Shown: positions 1 to 10,896 of the stretch, piece by piece
How positions within the stretch are numbered: the first letter of the stretch is position 1
Layout: each line of letters starts with the position of its first letter
Assembly (NCBI GenBank): GCA_032622095.1
Contig: CP136062.1
Location: forward strand, 37,136,918 to 37,200,917
DNA: 64,000 nucleotides
Direction of reading: 5' to 3'
Source: Siphonodentalium dalli
Lineage: Eukaryota; Mollusca; Scaphopoda; Gadilida; Siphonodentaliidae
Made by a program: the position numbers and the translations under genes
Notes under the pieces: generated by a model
The model's database searches: none
Seen by the model: only the letters and a program-made list of their open reading frames with translations
Told to the model about the DNA's origin: nothing

Positions 1-161
1 ATTGTAAAAAATTGTAAAAAAAAAAGAAAAAAAAAGAATTGTTAAGCCAATGCATTCTCTTATATATGCGAGGCGACCTATGGTCGACTCGCATATATAA
101 GAGAATGCATTGGCACAGGGTATATGGGTTGATAAAAAAATCGGACCTGGCACTCAAAGGG
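1..161. mobile_element. Family C TTAA element, right part, cut by the window edge
   Basis: Holds an A-rich stretch, then the shared hairpin core (about 48-115), then the terminal CCTGGCACTCAAAGGG followed by TTAA at 162-165. Family C is defined by the complete copies at 4417-4662 and 63065-63441, which begin TTAACCCTTTGAGTGCCAGG and end CCTGGCACTCAAAGGGTTAA. The copy sits inside a family A foldback, whose right portion resumes at the TTAA. The left end is outside the window. Confidence 0.8.
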
Positions 162-322
162 TTAACCACAGCAGAATTATGGGTAACTTTTCAGGATTTA
201 GTCGGAAATATGGTACTAAATCTTTCCTATGAATGGCAACAAGCCATATTTCCGACTAAATCCTGAAAAGTTACCCATAATTCTGCTGTGGTTAAGGGGT
301 CGATTATTTAGAGCTTTACTGT
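162..322. mobile_element. Family A foldback, portion right of the family C insertion
   Basis: Begins inside the left arm at TTAACCACAGCAGAATTATG, crosses a loop altered to TGGTACTAAATC, and ends with the right terminus GCTTTACTGTA. The missing left end should lie before base 1. Confidence 0.8.
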
Positions 323-403
323 ATATCAGGATTCCCTTGTGGCCTGGAATAGCTTGAAATCTTGACAAGCAGCCATTCAAAGCTTCGACAAATTGAAAAC
401 AAT

Positions 404-535
404 TCTTGACTCTTCCATGACTGGAGCTTCTGAAATTTTGTGAAAACCCTGTGCCAATGCATTCTCTTATATATGCAAGTCTTCCATAGGGAGCCTTGCT
501 TGTATAAGAGAATGCATTGGCCTAACAATATTTAC
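404..535. mobile_element. Family D-like single hairpin element, degraded
   Basis: CTTCCATGACTGGAGCTTC is the family D terminal sequence. It is followed by the hairpin core at about 451-520 with a diverged loop. No TTAA remains at the edges. Confidence 0.6.
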
Positions 536-663
536 CTTGAAGCGAATCGGCCTTAAATGGCATCATGTTTGTTATTTAAAAATTGACCTTTGTGAAATAC
601 ATGTAGGTTGATAAATACTACCGGTATCTTCCACAAGCATTTACATGTATGGTACATATCTTA

Positions 664-770
664 GTGAGAGCTTTCCGATGAATGGCAACAAGCCATATTT
701 CTGACTAAATTCTGAAATATTACCAATAATTCTGCTGTGGTTAAGGAGTTGATTATTTAGGGCATTACTG
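664..770. mobile_element. Family A foldback, right arm only
   Basis: Starts at the loop (GTGAGAGCTTTCCGATG) and runs to GGGCATTACTG-TA. The left arm is absent. Confidence 0.8.
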
Positions 771-983
771 TATGTATTTACATAATTTTGGGGGTACAGA
801 CAAGCATTATCTCGAGAATTATCTCGTACTTTTTTGCATGTACAGGGTAATTGAATGGGCGCAGGCAGTGACCATGTTAACATATTCTTGTCTCACAATT
901 AATGAATATTTTTATTTTATTTAACATCTAACATTCTATATAATTACATGTGTACATGTATGTCCATACCTTCAAATACCATG

Positions 984-1238
984 TCTAGAAATAGGGTGTC
1001 TGTCATTTGCAGAATGAGGTCCCCAGAGGGTGAATTTAGTGATGCTACCCCGCATAGCAGGCTAGCATCACCAAATTCACCCTCTGGGAACCTCATTCTG
1101 CTGAGGTGTAAGCAGAATGAGGTCCCCAGAGGGTGAATTTGGTGATGCTAGCCCACTATGCAGGGTAGCATCACTAAATTCACTCTCTGGGGACCTCATT
1201 CTGCAAATGACAGACACCCTATTTCAAGGCTTGAATCC
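984..1238. mobile_element. Family E palindromic hAT MITE, short form
   Basis: Two back-to-back hairpins, each made of CAGAATGAGGTCCCCAGAGG and its complement. Outer arms read GGGTGTCTGTCATTTGCAG and its reverse complement. It ends CAAGGCTTG, but the left CAAGCC terminus is damaged, so no target duplication can be read here. Confidence 0.8.
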
Positions 1239-1544
1239 AGCCATTCTTACTTGACAATATACATGTACATGTACCACTACCCACAATCTACCATTCAGTC
1301 TTATGAAAGACAAAGGATTCATTAGTGTTAATCCTCATTTAATACTGTTTAATTACATTGTTTGATAGGGCACTGACATTAGTGCCTTTGTTACCCATTA
1401 AGCTCTATCACCTAATTAATTAGCAGATGACCATACCATAAATTTGATTCTCATGTCACTCCTGTTCCAAAAACAATTTGGGTTTTTGAATTAGATTTCC
1501 GATTTTAGGGGCTAAACAAAGTTTTGCCAAATAAAATTTTGGTA
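1239..1544. other. No recognised feature
   Basis: AT-rich sequence; I see no gene, tandem repeat or element terminus. Confidence 0.5.
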
Positions 1545-1757
1545 CAGTTATGCTCTAAATAATCGACTTCTTAACCACAGCAGAATTATGGGTAACTTTT
1601 CAGGATTTAGTCGGAAATATGGCTTGTTGCCATTCATTGGAAAGCTCTCAGTGAGAGCTTTCCGATGAATGGCAACAAGCCATATTTCCGACTAAATCCT
1701 GAAAAGTTACCCATAATACTGCTGTGGTTAATGAGTCGATTATTTAGAGCATCACTG
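1545..1757. mobile_element. Family A foldback, complete
   Basis: TA-CAGTTATGCTC ... GAGCATCACTG-TA with an almost perfect palindrome centred on CTCTCAGTGAGAG. The TA on each side fits a Tc1/mariner-type target duplication. Confidence 0.9.
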
Positions 1758-2499
1758 TACATGTACATGTATGTCACTCTAACTCATACTATTTTGTGGA
1801 ACATAATTAACTTTGACACTGACTTATCCCGTTCTTATACATGGACATAATTGAATTTGACAGCGAGTGTCCGGGTCCCATCTTACTGATTGTATTCGGC
1901 CTCATCGGAATCGAGATTGTGTCAAATATTGGACATCGAGTTCTCATCAACTCGATTGCTTCTAACAAATGTGTCTGGTTTCGGGACTTCAATGTGATTT
2001 ATTCTTGTTACCATGGCAATAAAAATCAAGTAGGGTATTTTATCATGTCTACATATGACCTACTGGGACATTTGCCACAAAGGCTGATTACACTATCACT
2101 ACAGAAGCTACATGTACATGTACCGGTAGCTATATGTACCATACATGTACAATGTTTCTACGAAATCTAAAATATTTCTGTCCACTATCATGAAACTGTA
2201 TATGTATATCATGTACATGTATACCTATTCCAGACATTCCTTGTTCGAATCCAGAATTTCGATGAATATAAATGGCACTGATTTTGTACGGAGCCTGTAC
2301 ATAGTGTTTGAAGTTCAGTTTCGTGTGGATCCTGTATGGTACATAGTGTTGAAGTTGTACTTTTTATGACTTCAATGCATCTTTCATTGACATAATGCTC
2401 ATAGAAAGGTACATGTAGTACAACTATTTATCAACCTATTTCGATACTGGGAATAACTCAAAAGTGAATACTGTTAGGTGTATTTTGGAATGCAAACTA
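1758..2499. other. Unannotated stretch rich in ACATGTA motifs
   Basis: Contains many ACATGTACATGTA-type runs. An open frame of 109 codons (1841-2170) has no recognisable domain, no splice context and no homologous feel, so I do not call it a gene. Confidence 0.5.
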
Positions 2500-2712
2500 C
2501 AATGATGCCCTAAGTAATCGACTCTTTAACCACAGCAGAATTATGGGTAACTTTTCAGGATTTAGTCGGAAATATGGCTTGTTGCCATTCATCGGAAAGC
2601 TCTCGGCGAGAGCTTTCCGATGAATGGCAACAAGCCATAATTCCGACTAAATCCTGAAAAATTAACCATAATTCTGCTGTGGTTAAAGAGTCGATTACTT
2701 AGAGCATTACTG
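2500..2712. mobile_element. Family A foldback, complete
   Basis: TA (2498-2499) then CAATGATGCCCTAAGTAATCG, closing with CGATTACTTAGAGCATTACTG-TA. The left-arm variant GTAATCGACTCTTT is matched exactly in the right arm. Confidence 0.9.
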
Positions 2713-2725
2713 TACCATGTGGCTT

Positions 2726-3195
2726 TAAGTGACCCGTAGAGATCCTACTGCACTAATACAAAACCTGGGAACTTTTTTAAGTTTTGACCAGGAACCTTAT
2801 AAAGTCTAAAATTGACCTAGGGAATATATTTCTTAGTTATTATATGTTACTTAATAATGCACTTTGCTGTAGGTGAAGGTCCAAACTCAAAATTATATGC
2901 TTTTCGGTGACATGTGAGCCGATATCGCAATAAACATTGAATTAATTATACCCAGGAGAAATTCCATAATTGTAAGCAACGCAAAGGAAAATCTCTCACA
3001 AAGTCAGACAAAGTGACTTAAATTGGGTAATTTCGAGTTGGGGCCTTCACCTACCGGGACATTGAAGTACATTAATAGAGAACATACTGTATAATAACTA
3101 AGAAATACATTCCCCGCGTTATTTTTTAAATTTTATAAGGTTCTCTGTCAAAAGTACAAAAAGTTACCAGGTTTTGTACTGCTGGAATATGAGTC
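2726..3195. mobile_element. Family I long-inverted-repeat MITE
   Basis: Outer arms AAAACCTGGGAACTTTTT and its complement near 3150, inner arms TAGGTGAAGGTCC and GGGGCCTTCACCTA. The same design recurs at 44353-44828. It is followed by a short family A end (about 3190-3223). Confidence 0.75.
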
Positions 3196-3364
3196 GATTT
3201 ATTAATATTTAGAGCATTACTGTACGTGTAATTCAGGCTTGAATGTTAAAGGTTGCTTTAATTACTGAATCCTTGTGCTTCTGAGCCTTCTCAGGTGTAA
3301 TTAGTATGCGTAGAATGTTAACAGAGAATGATTCCACCATCTGACAGGGATTATATAGCGGACC

Positions 3365-3634
3365 GCCAGGAACGTTGGATCGAACTTACCTCTGTTCATC
3401 ACTTCATTAAATAACTTGGTAGACGAGGTATCCCACCTCAAAATACCATATGGTACAGGCTGGACTCACCCAGCAGTATTCCAGAGATTACATGCCAGAC
3501 AGTAGCCAACACTGGCAACAGCCAGGAATATTGGATTGAGCTTAGTTCCTCTGTTTCATCACTTCATTTAATAATACCCTGTAACTAGGTGGCTGTTTCC
3601 TTCTCCGGGGCCAGGCCATACCCCTGTGGATATA
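3365..3634. repeat. Diverged units of the 188-bp tandem repeat
   Basis: Two degraded units with GGAACGTTGGAT...CATCACTTCATTAA...CCAGAGATTACATGCC, related to the near-identical units at 4848-5408. Confidence 0.7.
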
Positions 3635-3783
3635 CAGTAATGCCCTATATAATCGACTCCTTAACCACAGCAGAATTATGAGAGCTTTCCGTTGAATGGC
3701 CACAAGCCATATTTCCGACTAAATCCTGAAAAATTACCCATAATTCTGCTGTGGTTAAGGAGTCGATTATTTAGGCTTCACTG
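3635..3783. mobile_element. Family A foldback with internal deletion
   Basis: Left arm jumps from GCAGAATTATG straight to AGAGCTTTCCG, losing most of the left stem. The right arm is intact and ends TTAGGCTTCACTG. Confidence 0.85.
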
Positions 3784-3787
3784 TTGC

Positions 3788-4227
3788 AATCAAGTCCTGA
3801 GAATAAGATGCCTGTCTTTTGCAGAATGAGGTCCCCAGAGGGTGAATTTAGTGACTCTATCCCGCATAGCGGGCTAGCATTACTAAATTCGCTCTCTGGG
3901 GACCTCATTCTGCTTAGGCCTCAACTATTATGGGAGACCTACATGTACATGTAGGATCAGATTGAAGTTCCCCAGTTGAAGTTGGTGATGTTCACACATT
4001 AGTCGCCTCGATTATGCATTTTATATTCTGCAAATTAGGGGATATAGAAACTCAACAGAAGGGGAAAAGTAACTGAAACCAATGTCAATTTGAGACTATA
4101 GATACTTCCCAGAAGATGAGGCCTAAGCAAAATGAGGTCCCAAGAAGGGGAATTTGGTGATGCTAGCATAAATTCGCCCTCTGGGGACCTCATTCTGCAA
4201 CTGTCAGACACACTAAATTCAGACTTG
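3788..4227. mobile_element. Family E hAT MITE, long form
   Basis: CAAGTCCTGAG...CAGAATGAGGTCCCCAG at left and GGGGACCTCATTCTGCAA...CAGACTTG at right. The spacer contains GATCAGATTGAAGTTCCCCAG, as in the other long-form copies. Confidence 0.8.
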
Positions 4228-4416
4228 GGTGTTCAGGTCTGGGAACATTTGATTGAGCTGTCCTCTGTTTTATCACTTCATTAGTACTGGTACAGTAGCT
4301 GCCATATGTGCTTATTTCCTCCTAGATGGTATATCCCATTGTGGAACAGACTGGGCCCACCCACAATTTTCAGTCAGGAACGTTGGATTTAATTAGTTTT
4401 CCTCTGTTTCATCACT
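4228..4416. repeat. Degraded 188-bp repeat unit
   Basis: Carries GTCAGGAACGTTGGATTTAA and TCTGTTTCATCACTT. Family C inserted at the TTAA directly after it. Confidence 0.6.
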
Positions 4417-4498
4417 TTAACCCTTTGAGTGCCAGGGGCCGATAATCGGCCCTAAACCTACAAAATAAGTCTGTTAAAGAATATAAGAATAAATTATT

Positions 4499-4538
<40 letters not shown>

Positions 4539-4662
4539 TTAGGCCAATGCATTCTCTTATATATGCGAGGCGACCTATGGTCGACTCGCATATATAAGAG
4601 AATGCATTGGCACAGGGTAGATGGGTTGATACTAAAATCGGACCTGGCACTCAAAGGGTTAA
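4417..4662. mobile_element. Family C TTAA element, complete
   Basis: TTAA (4417-4420), CCCTTTGAGTGCCAGGGGCC, a 30-A run at 4506-4535, the hairpin core (4545-4612), CCTGGCACTCAAAGGG, TTAA (4659-4662). The TTAA duplication suggests mobilisation by a piggyBac- or Kolobok-type transposase, which is not encoded here. Confidence 0.88.
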
Positions 4663-5408
4663 TAATAGTAGCTTTGTGGCTGTTTTCTTCTCGAGGCCGG
4701 GGTACCCCCACCACAGAATGCCCTAGTGCTGGGTGGACCCACCCGGCAGTATACAATGTACCAGAGATTACATACCAAACAGTAGCAAACAGCCAGGAAC
4801 GTTGGATTGAGCTTTTCTCTGTTTCATCACTCCATTAATATAACTCAGTGGCCGGCTGGGTAGATGTACATGTACATGGCCGGGTACCCTCACCACAAAC
4901 GCCACATACAGGTAGCGCTGGGTGGACCCACCCAGCAGTATACTGGAGATTACATACCAAACAGTAGCACACATCCAGCAACGTTGGATTGAGATTTTCT
5001 CTGATTCATCACTCCATTAATATACATGTAACTCAGTGGCCGGCTGGGTAGATGTACATGTACATGGCCGGGTACCCTCACCACAAACGCCACATACAGG
5101 TAGTGCTGGGTGGACCCACCCAGCAGTATACTGGAGATTACATACCAAACAGTAGCACACATCCAGGAACGTTGGATTGAGATTTTCTCTGATTCATCAC
5201 TCCATTAATATACATGTAACTCAGTGGCCGGCTGGGTAGATGTACATGTACATGGCCGGGTACCCTCACCACAAACGCCACATACAGGTAGTGCTGGGTG
5301 GACCCACCCAGCAGTATACTGGAGATTACATACCAAACAGTAGCACACATCCAGGAACGTTGGATTGAGATTTTCTCTGATTCATCACTCCATTAATATT
5401 ACTCAGTG
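4663..5408. repeat. 188-bp tandem array
   Basis: A diverged unit at 4663-4847, then three nearly identical units of about 188 bp (4848-5035, 5036-5220, 5221-5408). Each has GGCCGGCTGGGTAGATGTAC and GGTGGACCCACCCAGCAGTA. Short minus-strand frames repeat with the unit and are not genes. Confidence 0.9.
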
Positions 5409-5668
5409 GCTGGCTGGGTATATGTACATTTACTTCCACCACAGAATGCCATATGGTTCTTTCACACATCCAGAAAAGAACTCTTCATAGGTACTGCTAA
5501 TTGGGTTTTCACCTTTATACATGAATGACTAGATTTCTCTCTGTGAGATAAATCTCTGTAGAAACATAAATAAGAGGAGTATTGTCAGGTCATTATATAT
5601 ATCTCGTGCTATGATCCTCGGCCAGGATAACTACTGGGAACCATAGACACTATCATGGTTCAAGTCCA
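5409..5668. repeat. First unit of a roughly 205-bp tandem array
   Basis: Ends GCCAGGATAACTACTGGGAA...CATGGTTCAAGTCCATTAA. The following units resume at 9377, after the inserted family B element and Helentron. Confidence 0.65.
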
Positions 5669-5928
5669 TTAACCCTTTACCCAACAAACCGGACAAAACC
5701 GGCCAAATAAAGCTTCAACAGCCTAAAATATCTTCGGTCTGTCTCAATAGAACCATACAAATATGGGTATCATTGGAACCGGCTCCTTGACCACATTGTG
5801 ATAGTTACAGTTATGCCCTGTGCCAATGCATTCTCTTATATATGCGAGTCGACCATAGGTCGCCTCGCATATATAAGAGAATGCATTGGCCTAAACAAAA
5901 TCTTTTTTTAACACTTTTTACCATTTTT

Positions 5929-6012
5929 ATGTTTACCCATACCATAGTATGGTAAACATAGTGTCGTTGTCCGGATTGACCACTCGTCGTTAGTCCGTCC
6001 GTCCGTCCGTCC

Positions 6013-6046
<34 letters not shown>

Positions 6047-7934
6047 AGACACTTTACGCATGGTGCGTTAACTCGAACATTTTATATCTGATCGGAACCA
6101 AATTTTGTATATGAATTTCTCAGCACCAAATACAGATCGAGTTCGAATATGGGTTTGATCCGAGTTTTTTTTACGGAGTTATGGCCCTTTTTCGACTTAG
6201 AATTCATGCATGCTACCATAACTCAAATTTTTTTTATCTGATCAGAATCAAATTTGGTATGCAAGTTTCTCGGACCAAAATACAGATCGAGTTTGAATAT
6301 GGGATTGATCCAATATTTTTTAAAGGAGTTATGGCCCTTTGATATAGAATTTCTGCATATTTTGATAAATCAACCATTTTTCAACTGATAAGAACCAAAT
6401 TTGGTATGCGAGTTTATCAACTCAAAATACAGATCGAGTTTGAATATGGGTCAGATCCTGTTTTTTATACCAGAATTATGGCCCCTTTTAACTAAGAATT
6501 GAACAGATTTGAGATTTGCTTACACTATATAATTGAGACTAGAGATAATCTCTATTATTGATACCTGGTAATGAAATCTGATACTCACTGCTGCACTTTA
6601 ATAGCTATATGTTGTTTATTGCATTTCCATAGTGTGTGGACAGTGACTTTTCAGGATTTATCAACTCCAACATAGCTCTCTGGTCTTGCATGCATTTTGG
6701 GATTAATATTAACCCATTCCATAGACACATGATATCTGATAGGCAGATATTAAATTATATCTTTCACTTTGAGCCAGGTTCAGTAAGGATTTATAAAAAC
6801 ATTAGAGGAAATGTCTTATTTTGAAATTCCTCTATTGCATTTGGGGTGCAGGATAATAATTATGTTGCTTGTATTCTTGAGACTGACTTATTGTGTGGGC
6901 TTCTAAATCCATATACATGCATTTATAGACTATTTTTATCAGTTCATTAGTGTGATTAAGATCAACCCCTTGCTATCTCATTTAATAACTCAAATATTTG
7001 TCATTGATTATATTATATTTCAAGTCATAGTTTATGATAACACACCCCTAACCTGTACAGAGAGGTTCATTTGGTTTAATTGCTTTAAAATATTAACAAA
7101 ATTAACCCACCCATTCCATAAACACACAGTATGCTATCTTCAATCTCATATCCCTGGTGACCTCTAGTTATCTCATAATTATGCATTAAAGTATGTTATA
7201 TCCAATCATTATCAATCATATTTTACGAATTTTTTAAAATAGTTTATCTTTAACTGTTATGTATGGTTCTTCTGCCTGACTATGGACTGAGCTCTATAAG
7301 ACTATATATCTATTTTAAACTGACTAAATAGGTTGGAATCAAATGCCATATCCATGTTCATATGGAAGGTGCCCAATAAGTCTTAGTCCACTTGTGAACT
7401 TAAAGGTGCTCAATCCGATTTGATGGTCCCCATATCATCAGATTCCAACAACAACAGTTTTTTTTAAATTCCGCTTCTGTTATCAGAATCAATTAATTGC
7501 CCCAAAATAATGCTAACCACAGTCCACTATAGTATAAAATTGCCCAAAATCTGTTGTTTATCAACATTTTGTACAATGAAATTTTGCTACTTTGTCATTT
7601 ATCTGACACAAAAAAAACACTTGATTTTAGAGTTATCCATCTTCATCAACTTTCATACGGCCACTAAATATTCCAGGTGGTTAAAGATAATAGATTTAAA
7701 AAATTGATATCTGCTTACTCTGAGCTTTGAGGAATGGGTTCCTCGATTTGAATAAAATATTTTTTACCCCCGAAGCCAAATAAAAAGTAACTGAGGGGTG
7801 CTTAATCGGATCGAGTAGCTTTAATAGTAAGGTGTGAATTGTTGAAAAGGTTGGTGTAAGGATTTATGAAAATAGCTAATCGTTATCGCCAAGGTATGGG
7901 TTAAACATCTGCCGATCGTGATCGGCCTCTCGTT
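5929..7934 (+). mobile_element. Helentron (HINE-like), first of two head-to-tail copies
   Basis: 5' end ATGTTTACCCATACC forms a hairpin with GGTAAACAT. The 3' end carries GGTATGGGTTAAACAT (the inverted copy of the 5' end), then the hairpin GCCGATCGTGATCGGC (7911-7926) and CTCTCGTT. Asymmetric inverted repeats, a 3' hairpin and insertion within a T-run are Helentron traits. The body has GTCC/GTCT microsatellites at about 5997-6045 and degenerate repeats of about 130 bp containing GAGTTATGGCCC. No Rep-helicase frame is present, so it is non-autonomous. Confidence 0.75.
7404..7820. mobile_element. Family F TTAA MITE nested in the Helentron
   Basis: TTAA (7400-7403) AGGTGCTCAATCCGAT ... GGATCGAGTAGCT TTAA (7821-7824). 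Subterminal CTGAGCTTTGAGGAATGGG and CCCGAAGCC match the copy at 32513-32991. Confidence 0.82.
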
Positions 7935-9239
7935 ATGTTTACCCATACCATAGTATGGTAAACATAATGTCGACGTCCGGATTGACCACTCGTCGTGTGT
8001 CCGTCCGTCTGTCCGTAGACACTTTACGCATGGTGCGATAACTCAAATATTTTCTATCCGATCGGAACTAAATTTTGTATATGAGTTTCTCAGACCAAAA
8101 TACAGATCGAGTTCGAATATGGGTTTGATCCGAGTTTTTTTTACGGAGTTATGGCCCTTTTTCGACTTCAATTCACGCATGCTGTCATAACTCGCACAAT
8201 TTTTATCTGATCGGAACCAAATTTGGTATGCGAGTTTCAGAGCCCAAAATACAGATCGAGTTCGAATATGGGTTTGATCCGAGTTTTTTTTACGGAGTTA
8301 TGGCCCTTTTTCGACTTAGAATTCATGGATGCTACGATAACTAAAAAAAATATTATCTCATGAGAACCAAATTTGGTATGTGAGTTTCTCTATCTAAAAT
8401 ACAATTCGAGTTCGAATATGGGTTTGATCAGATTATTTTTAATGGAGTTATGGCCCTTTGATATAGAATTCATCCATGCTTCGATAGCTCAACCAGTTAT
8501 CGTCTGATAGGAACCAAATTTGGTATGTGAGTTTCTCAACTCAAAATACAGATCAAGTTTGAATATGGGTTAGATCCTGTTTTTTATACCAGAGTTATGG
8601 CCCTTTTTAACTAAGGATTGAACAGATTCGATATTGTTATGCTTATCATGTAGAACCATAGCAGCTAACCCCTGTGATATCAGTTAGCACTGAGAGAGAG
8701 AATAGATTAACTTGTATTATTGGAAATTAGAGTTATTTTTAGCCACCATTGTCAGGGCACTGTGGAAGGTGTAATTGGACAGAGGACCATCTGTTGTTTA
8801 TTGTATTTCCATACAGCTCTCTGGTTTATCATTGCAGTGTTCCAGTGACATACCTGTACCTAATTTTATTGAGTTAAAATTGTTAACCCTTGTCATCAAT
8901 TTTATGCTTTTGTATATTTTTCATGTAATCATTCTCCTATTATATCCCTTTCACTTGTATGGATTTTTGTGGTTAAATGAACCCTTAATTCTCAACATTC
9001 CTTATACTTAGCAGAAATACCTTTCATCTGATATATCTCATTTTATTGAGATGTATGTAAATTTTGTATGTGAATTTCTCAGCCCAAAATACAGATAGAT
9101 TTCGAATTTGGGTTTTATCTATTTTTTTATATTTTAAACAGAGTTATGGCTTATGGATTTTCGTGTCCGAACTGAAAATAGCTGATCACTATCGCCAAGG
9201 TATGGGTTAAACATCTGCCGATCGTGATCGGCCTCTCGT
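7935..9239 (+). mobile_element. Helentron, second tandem copy
   Basis: Starts immediately after the first copy's CTCTCGTT with ATGTTTACCCATACC and ends with GGTATGGGTTAAACAT, hairpin GCCGATCGTGATCGGC (9217-9232) and CTCTCGTT. The core has four degenerate units of about 133 bp (GGTTTGATCCGAGTTTTTTT). It is shorter than copy 1 mainly because it lacks the family F insertion. Confidence 0.75.
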
Positions 9240-9380
9240 TTCTTACATTCTTTAACAATTTTATAATTTTTAATGTGTTAAGCCAATGCATTCTCTTATA
9301 TATGCGAGGCGACCTATGGTCGACTCGCATATATAAGAGAATGCATTGGCACAGGGCCCTTCTGTTGGGTAAAGGGTTAA

Positions 9381-9888
9381 CAAGTATACTGTATTAATAG
9401 AAACATATACACGTTTTTCACCTCTATACTCTTTGTAGGTAGATGTATTTAAGTTCTCTTCTTTGATTTCACATCATTCACCCATGTCACTTTATTATAT
9501 CTTAATCTTATTCTACCATCTTCGTCCCTCAGCCAGGATAACTACTGAGTACCATAGACACTATCATGGTTCACCTCCATTAACAAGTATACTGTATTAA
9601 TAGAAACATACACAAGTCTTTTGCCTCTATACTCTTGTAGATAGATGTATTTAAGTTCCATGTTGTGATTTCACACCCTTCACCCATGTCACTTTATTAT
9701 ATCTTATGCTACTAGTTTCATCATCCTCTCTTGACCAGGATAATTACCAAACACACTTACTATCATGGTTCACCTCCGTTCACATGTATTCTGTATTAAT
9801 AGAAACATATACACTTCAGATAGATGTATTTAAGTTCCCTTCTGTGATTTCACATCCTCCACCCATGTCACTTTATTATATCTTAATC
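9381..9888. repeat. Remaining units of the 205-bp tandem array
   Basis: AAGTATACTGTATTAATAG recurs at about 9383, 9586 and 9784. The units continue the one broken at 5668 by the family B insertion. Confidence 0.75.
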
Positions 9889-10305
9889 TCTAAATAATCG
9901 ACTCCTTAACCACAGCTGAATTATGGGTAACTTTTCAGGATTTAGGCGGAAATATGGTTAACCCTTTGAGTGCCAGGTCCGATTTTTGTATCAACCCATA
10001 TACCCTGTGCCAATGCATTCTCTTATATATGCGAGTCGACCATAGGTCGCCTCGCATATATAAGAGAATGCATTGGCCTAACAATTTTTTTTTTTTACAA
10101 TTTTAATATATTTTATTATATTCTTTAACAGACTTATTGTGTAGGTTTAGGGCCGATAATATCGGCCCCTGGCACTTAAAGGGTTAAGGAGTCTTGTGGC
10201 TTGTTTCATTCATCGGAAAGCTCTCAGTCATATTTCCGACTAAATCCTGAAAAGATACCCATAATTCTGTTGTGGTTTAGGAGTCGATTATTTAGGGCAT
10301 TACTG
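9889..10305. mobile_element. Family A foldback interrupted by a family C element
   Basis: Left arm TAAATAATCGACTCCTTAACC to about 9957, then family C (9958-10187), then the loop, right arm and GGGCATTACTG-TA. Confidence 0.82.
9958..10187. mobile_element. Family C TTAA element nested in a family A foldback
   Basis: TTAACCCTTTGAGTGCCAGG ... GGCACTTAAAGGGTTAA with a TTAA at each edge and one hairpin core (10010-10077). Confidence 0.85.
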
Positions 10306-10679
10306 TACATGTGATATCCAGTACAGAAAGGGTTAACTATAGACATAGCATTGCAAGTACTGAGTCGGAGAATTGATATCCAAAACACGGAGATGCAATC
10401 AGGAGAATTGGTATCGGAGGCTATTAGTGCAAATAAGCATCAATTAAAATAAATAACCCCTGGGATTTAACATAATTTCCATTTATCTCCGGTCAATAGA
10501 ATTTATTCATCGTATCCACAAAGCTAACTTTGGCTCGACTTCATGGAACCGTAAACTCCGATGTCAGGACTGTCTGACTCCTGCTTCATAGAGACGCGAT
10601 CTCCGACCGAGTTCATTGATTGGTTCAGAACAAACGCTCATCAAATGGTAACCTCTAGAGTATTGAATAGTTTGGGAAA
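10306..10679. other. No recognised feature
   Basis: I see no conserved coding segment or repeat terminus here. Confidence 0.45.
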
Positions 10680-10770
10680 CGTATATATACAGCACGTAGA
10701 TTGTCTACCGGTATATATACGGCACTGTAGATTGTCTACCGTATATATACGGCACTGTAGATTGTGACCA
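10680..10770. repeat. Three tandem units of about 28 bp
   Basis: GTATATATACGGCACTGTAG with TTGTCTACC repeats three times. It is flanked by two direct copies of CGAATACACGGCAG(A/G)TGT at about 10800 and 10860. Confidence 0.8.
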
Positions 10771-10896
10771 TGGGAACTTATAATTCCTATTGACTAGAAA
10801 CGAATACACGGCAGATGTTGGGTATATCCACAGGTCTAGAATTAGTTTTTTCCCCACAACGAATACACGGCAGGTGTGACAGGGTATATCCATGGG

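Larger units (their letters stand above)
5669..9380. mobile_element. Family B TTAA element split by a 3.3-kb Helentron insertion
   Basis: The left part (5669-5928) runs from TTAACCCTTTACCCAACA through the first hairpin core (5821-5890) to the T-run of the middle. The right part (about 9238-9380) resumes at TTCTTACATTCTTTAAC and continues through the second core (9283-9350) to TGTTGGGTAAAGGGTTAA. Joining the flanks gives the arrangement of intact copies at 13536-13935 and 16197-16596. Confidence 0.85.

Noticed and set aside
39-266. Recurring peptide of the type CILLYMRGDLWSTRIYKRMHWHR
   Set aside because: It is the translation of the 70-bp hairpin core and appears wherever the core occurs, in both orientations. 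It is not a protein family.
1841-2170. 109-codon open frame
   Set aside because: No domain or exon signals, and it sits in ACATGTA-rich intergenic sequence.
4506-4535. Poly-A run as the tail of a retroposon
   Set aside because: It lies inside a family C DNA element with intact TTAA-flanked ends, where other copies have T- or A-rich middles.
5997-6050. GTCC/GTCT microsatellite as a stand-alone locus
   Set aside because: It occupies the fixed microsatellite position of the Helentron body and recurs at the same place in the second copy and at 24970.
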